Source of the DNA: JAAZPT01 sp034180455
Lineage (GTDB): Bacteria > Bacillota > Clostridia > Christensenellales > Aristaeellaceae
Length of the DNA: 64,000 nucleotides
NCBI GenBank assembly: GCA_034180455.1
Contig: JAXFOG010000005.1
Coordinates: 56,680-120,679, forward strand
Direction: 5' to 3'
Below are positions 60,436-64,000 of the stretch, one piece after another (position 1 is the stretch's first letter; each line of letters starts with the position of its first letter). A program made the position numbers and the translations under genes. The notes beneath the pieces are model-generated. The model had not been told where the DNA came from, searched no databases, and saw only the letters and a list, made by a program, of their open reading frames with translations.

Positions 60436-62326
60436 TGATTTTACAAGATTTAATTTTTTATCAAATGGAAAATTTAACTCTAACGGAGATACTTATGCAT
60501 ATATTGTAAAAAAGGCAAACCTTGATACAAATGGATATGACTCCAATTTATTCATATATGATTTAAAAAATGGAGTAAATAAGCAGCTAACATTTTCCAA
60601 TAAAGTTGGATTTTATCAATGGCTTAACGATCAAGAAATTATCTTTGTTTTTGATGATAATTCAAAAGAATCAAGCTCAATTTATTTAATAAACATTAAT
60701 GGTGGAGAGTCTCGTCCATACTTAAAAATAGATAAAAATATTAATGATTTTAAAATAATTAATAATGATTTAATTGCCTTTACTGCCTTAAATAAAATAA
60801 ACATAGATGATGAAAATGATGATAACAAAGACTATCAAATAATTGATGAAATTCCATTTTGGCAAAACGGTAAAGGTTTTACAAATAAAAATAGAAATAC
60901 TTTGTATATTATTAACAAAAGCAATAATGAAATTAGAATTATTTCAGGACTATATTCAGATGTAATGCAATATGAAGTAATAGATAATCTAATATTTTTT
61001 TCTGCAAATACATTTAGCAATCGACAAGAATTATTTTCTGAACTTTACAAGTATGAATTAGATCAAAATAAGACTTATGATTTATTAGAAGAAAAAAATC
61101 ATGAACTATATAAATTTTTTATTATTAATGATCAAATCTATATTTTTGCTGTAGATACTAATAAATATGGCATAAATGAGAATTCTTCACTGTATAAAAT
61201 TAAAGACAGTGCTCTTAGTTTGGTTTGGTCAAAAGATGAAGAAGCTTCTAGCAATGTCGGATCCGATTCAAAACTTGGTTCAGGAATAGAGTGTAAAGTA
61301 TGCGATAATTACATATATTATACCGTTCTTAATAGAGACAAAACTATTATTAAAAAAATAGATTTATTGGGTAACGAAAAAGCAATAGTTGAAAATTATT
61401 GTTCAATTGATTTTTTTGATATTATAAATGATAAGATAATTTTCTGTGCAACTGAAGATTTGTCTTTACAAGAGCTTTATTTACTATCTAGTAATGAAAT
61501 ATCTAAGCTTACATCAATAAATGAAAATATAATTTCAGATGTATATTTATCTCCAATAGAACATTTTATTTTCAAAAATGATGGAATTGATTTGGATGGT
61601 TATTTAATAAAGCCAGTCAATTTTGATTACAATAAAAAATATCCGTGCATATTAGATATTCATGGTGGACCAAAAACAGCATATGGCAGGAATTACTACC
61701 ACGAGATGCAACTTTTTGCGAATAAAGGGTACTATGTAGTATTTTGTAATCCTCGTGGAAGCGATGGTAGAGGGAATGAATTTGCTGATATTAGAGGAAA
61801 ATACGGAACTATTGATTATGAGGATCTTATGAAGTGCCTCGATAAAGCGATTATAAACAATAACAATATCGACACAGAACGATTGGGTGTTACTGGTGGT
61901 TCATATGGTGGTTTTATGACAAACTGGATAATTGGCCATACAAATCGATTTAAAGCTGCAGTATCTCAAAGATCTATATCTAATTGGATATCAATGTTTA
62001 GTACAACCGATATTGGATATTATTTTGCTGATGATCAAAATTTAGCTACTCCGTGGAGTGGTTATGAAAAGCTTTGGTGGCATTCTCCACTTAAATACGC
62101 TGATAATGTACATACTCCAACATTATTTATTCATTCTGATGAAGACTATAGATGCTGGATTGCAGAAGGAATTCAAATGTTTACAGCACTTAAATATCAT
62201 GGTGTTGATACAAGAATGTGTATTTTCAAAGGCGAAAATCACGAGCTATCTAGAAGTGGAAAGCCATTGCATCGAATTAAAAGATTGCAAGAAATCTTAA
62301 ACTGGTTTGATAAATATTTAAAGTAG
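60416..62326 (+). CDS. S9 family serine peptidase (acylaminoacyl/dipeptidyl peptidase-like)
   Basis: A 636-residue cytoplasmic peptidase: an N-terminal beta-propeller (about 1-370) and a C-terminal alpha/beta hydrolase with ILDIHGGPKTAYG, nucleophile GGSYGGFMTNW (Ser near 498), HSDEDYRC (Asp) and GENHELSRSG (His). The start is 60416, preceded by GGGAGA, discarding seven residues. It probably trims peptides, perhaps those imported by Opp, but that is speculation. Confidence 0.92.
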   Translation: MRNLKIDDFTRFNFLSNGKFNSNGDTYAYIVKKANLDTNGYDSNLFIYDLKNGVNKQLTFSNKVGFYQWLNDQEIIFVFDDNSKESSSIYLININGGESRPYLKIDKNINDFKIINNDLIAFTALNKINIDDENDDNKDYQIIDEIPFWQNGKGFTNKNRNTLYIINKSNNEIRIISGLYSDVMQYEVIDNLIFFSANTFSNRQELFSELYKYELDQNKTYDLLEEKNHELYKFFIINDQIYIFAVDTNKYGINENSSLYKIKDSALSLVWSKDEEASSNVGSDSKLGSGIECKVCDNYIYYTVLNRDKTIIKKIDLLGNEKAIVENYCSIDFFDIINDKIIFCATEDLSLQELYLLSSNEISKLTSINENIISDVYLSPIEHFIFKNDGIDLDGYLIKPVNFDYNKKYPCILDIHGGPKTAYGRNYYHEMQLFANKGYYVVFCNPRGSDGRGNEFADIRGKYGTIDYEDLMKCLDKAIINNNNIDTERLGVTGGSYGGFMTNWIIGHTNRFKAAVSQRSISNWISMFSTTDIGYYFADDQNLATPWSGYEKLWWHSPLKYADNVHTPTLFIHSDEDYRCWIAEGIQMFTALKYHGVDTRMCIFKGENHELSRSGKPLHRIKRLQEILNWFDKYLK

Positions 62327-62332
62327 GGGAAT

Positions 62333-62863
62333 ATGAAAAAAGAACACTTAAAAAACTATACTATTGATAAAGAAAATGGTACATATACATATTCTGGCCA
62401 AACGTATACTATTGTCAACTGCGATCAAGAAATAAAAAAGATAAAACTTTATTTTTGCATAATCTGCATAATAAATATTATATTTGTTTTTGCTTTAGGA
62501 TTTAAAAATAGCAAGTTGTCAAATATTATTTTTTATACTCTTCCGTTTGTTCTTCAGCTTTTTCCACTTGTCCTTATAATTTCAGATATTTATTATATGT
62601 TTAAATTTAATAATAAACTTACAAAAGGACAATTTAATAAGTCTTATTTGCAATTTAGAAATTCAACTAAAACTTTTATGTTTTTTTCAATAGTTACTAT
62701 TATTGGATTGATTTATATAGCAATAACTTATCATAATTTAAACATGGTAATTTTTGAACTCTCTTTTGAGTTTGTTATTTTGTTTTTAAATATCATGTCT
62801 ATCAATTTTTATAATAAGATTAAATTCATTATAAAAAACGAAACTTTTACAGAGAAGCTTTAA
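62333..62863 (+). CDS. Membrane protein of unknown function
   Basis: A 176-residue protein with a soluble N-terminus (NGTYTYSGQTYTIVNCD) and four predicted membrane helices (about 37-55, 63-85, 115-130, 137-157). I do not recognise the family. It sits 6 bp after the S9 peptidase and 1 bp before the RNase gene, so it is in the same operon. Confidence 0.65.
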   Translation: MKKEHLKNYTIDKENGTYTYSGQTYTIVNCDQEIKKIKLYFCIICIINIIFVFALGFKNSKLSNIIFYTLPFVLQLFPLVLIISDIYYMFKFNNKLTKGQFNKSYLQFRNSTKTFMFFSIVTIIGLIYIAITYHNLNMVIFELSFEFVILFLNIMSINFYNKIKFIIKNETFTEKL

Positions 62864-62864
62864 T

Positions 62865-64000
62865 ATGAGTTGTTTATTTGATACAATTTTAAAACGACAT
62901 AATTTGGTAGATATAAACATATCTGAATCAAAATCAGCGCCAATTATAAATGTTTATGAAAATGGAAAGCCTTATGAATCAATTAAAGCTTCAAATAAAG
63001 AATTTGGTGTTGACAATATATATATTGCTAAAGTAGAAAAAATTATTAAAAATTTAAACTATTCATTTATAGATATAGGATATTCAAGATCTGCTTTTCT
63101 TCCTATTATTGAAAAGAATTCCTATGAGAATTTTAATAATTTAGATTTAAAACAAGGCGATAAAATTTTAGTTCAGATAAAAAAAGAAGCATATTCAAAT
63201 AAAGGACCTGTTCTAACAAGAGATATTAAGATTCCAGGCCAATTAGTAATGTTTATGCCATACAATAACTACATAGCTATTTCTTCTAGAATACTTGATA
63301 TTAAAAAAATTAACAGACTTAAGGGCATAGGAAAAGATCTTAGTAAAAATCAATTTGGAATAGTATTTAGAAAAAATTCTGAAAATGCGTCAATAAATGG
63401 AATCAAAAAAGAACTCGATGAACAAATTGAAATATTTAATTCATTTAAAGATACATTTATGAATATTAAAGCACCATATTGTATATATAAGAACAACATT
63501 TCTGTAAATGATATAATATATGAATATGTTAAATTAGAAAAAAAAATAAATGTCAACTGTAATGAAAATATAGATATTTATGAAGAGTTTTCTAGAACTT
63601 ATAAAAATAAAATTAATATTCAAAGAAGGAATGGTATTAACGAAACTTTTGTATCTAATGAAAAGAAAAACAATGTTTTTGTTTTGGATAATGGTTCAAA
63701 TATTGTAGTAAATTTTTGTGAAGCACTTACAGTTTTTGATGTTAACTCGAACGATACAAGTAATTTTTCAAATAAAACATTCCTAGAAATTAACTTACTA
63801 GCAGCAGAAGAGGTTGCAAGGCTAATTAGATTATATAATATTTCAGGCATTATTCTAATTGATTTTATAAATATGGAGTCAACAGATATGGAAACATTAC
63901 AAGCTTTATGTATACAACTTTTTAAGGGTGATCCAGTTCCAATAATTTTACATGGATTTACTCATACTGGATTAATGGAAATTACAAGAAAGAGAACTAA
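62865..64000 (+). CDS. Ribonuclease E/G family protein, 5' part (continues beyond window)
   Basis: The frame is open from ATG 62865 to the window edge, about 378 residues. The S1-like region (DNIYIAKVEKIIKNLNYSFI, then DIGYSRSAFLP) and the nuclease core are present. The core has catalytic aspartates in LTVFDVNSN and IILIDFINM, plus LMEITRKRT at the end. This is RNase G/E-type endoribonuclease; the DVNTG motif reads DVNSN here. The protein N-terminus is complete; the 3' end is outside the window. Confidence 0.88.
   Translation, partial: MSCLFDTILKRHNLVDINISESKSAPIINVYENGKPYESIKASNKEFGVDNIYIAKVEKIIKNLNYSFIDIGYSRSAFLPIIEKNSYENFNNLDLKQGDKILVQIKKEAYSNKGPVLTRDIKIPGQLVMFMPYNNYIAISSRILDIKKINRLKGIGKDLSKNQFGIVFRKNSENASINGIKKELDEQIEIFNSFKDTFMNIKAPYCIYKNNISVNDIIYEYVKLEKKINVNCNENIDIYEEFSRTYKNKINIQRRNGINETFVSNEKKNNVFVLDNGSNIVVNFCEALTVFDVNSNDTSNFSNKTFLEINLLAAEEVARLIRLYNISGIILIDFINMESTDMETLQALCIQLFKGDPVPIILHGFTHTGLMEITRKRT

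Noticed and set aside
1..64000. CRISPR arrays, tRNA/rRNA genes, insertion sequences, prophage or CIRCE elements
   Set aside because: None was seen when reading both strands; no regular repeat-spacer pattern, transposase or integrase-like protein is present.

Overview
The window is a gene-dense, AT-rich chromosomal segment of a low-GC, monoderm Firmicute, most likely a clostridial lineage. The evidence is the gene content and order: rpsF-ssb-rpsR, Asp23-fakA-recG, ctsR-mcsA-mcsB-clpC, scpA-scpB, xseA-xseB-ispA, Bacillus-type sigma-A promoters, strong AGGAGG ribosome binding sites, and frequent GTG and TTG starts. No phage, IS element, tRNA, rRNA or CRISPR array was seen. It reads as core genome with a few lineage-specific features.

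Layout. 1-4.7 kb (+): 3' end of xseA, xseB, ispA, two small membrane proteins, a cysteine desulfurase and thiI (tRNA thiolation). 4.7-6.7 kb: pgk-tpiA with its own promoter and terminator. 6.8-13.7 kb: ftsK, then Asp23-fakA-recG. 13.75-15.1 kb (-): a secreted parvulin-type foldase. 15.2-17.7 kb: an aminotransferase and rpsF-ssb-rpsR. 17.8-23.7 kb (-): a sugar cassette (polyprenyl sugar-phosphate transferase, nucleotidyltransferase, galE) and ribU-tsaE-tsaB-rimI behind an FMN riboswitch. 23.7-26.2 kb: cysE-cysS and a ComEA-like protein. 26.2-29.8 kb: deoB-punA-purB behind a long structured leader that I could not assign to a known class. 29.9-31.8 kb (-): rho and rpsU. 31.9-37.1 kb: the CtsR heat-shock operon and a TPR gene. 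37.1-43.4 kb: hydrolase, membrane-anchored MurF-like ligase, ddl, dxs and tlyA. 43.4-47.2 kb (-): lipoprotein, YhaM-like nuclease, dnaB and rplI. 47.3-48.8 kb: Mrp-like ATPase and a TrmN6-like methyltransferase. 48.8-49.4 kb (-): a zinc-ribbon protein preceded by a structured RNA resembling the raiA motif. 49.5-57.2 kb: an Opp-type peptide transporter with unusually large OppA and OppC. 57.3-58.2 kb (-): a secreted CHAP-like protein. 58.3-64 kb: a site-2 protease, scpA-scpB, an S9 peptidase, an unknown membrane protein and the 5' part of an RNase E/G gene.

Most interesting points. (1) Rho keeps its full architecture, but the Walker A lysine is threonine and the catalytic Glu-Arg pair is gone. 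(2) McsB, the protein-arginine kinase, sits in an otherwise normal CtsR operon but lacks nearly all catalytic motifs and looks like a pseudokinase. These two apparent pseudoenzymes lie within 3 kb of each other. (3) The deoB leader can form an enclosing helix that is mutually exclusive with a terminator, as expected of an undescribed purine-related riboswitch or attenuator. (4) OppC has an insert of about 290 residues after its first membrane helix, matched by an enlarged OppA that has no lipobox. (5) A near-perfect 24-bp palindrome overlaps the promoter of the CHAP-like gene. All family assignments come from reading the sequence by eye; no database search was run.
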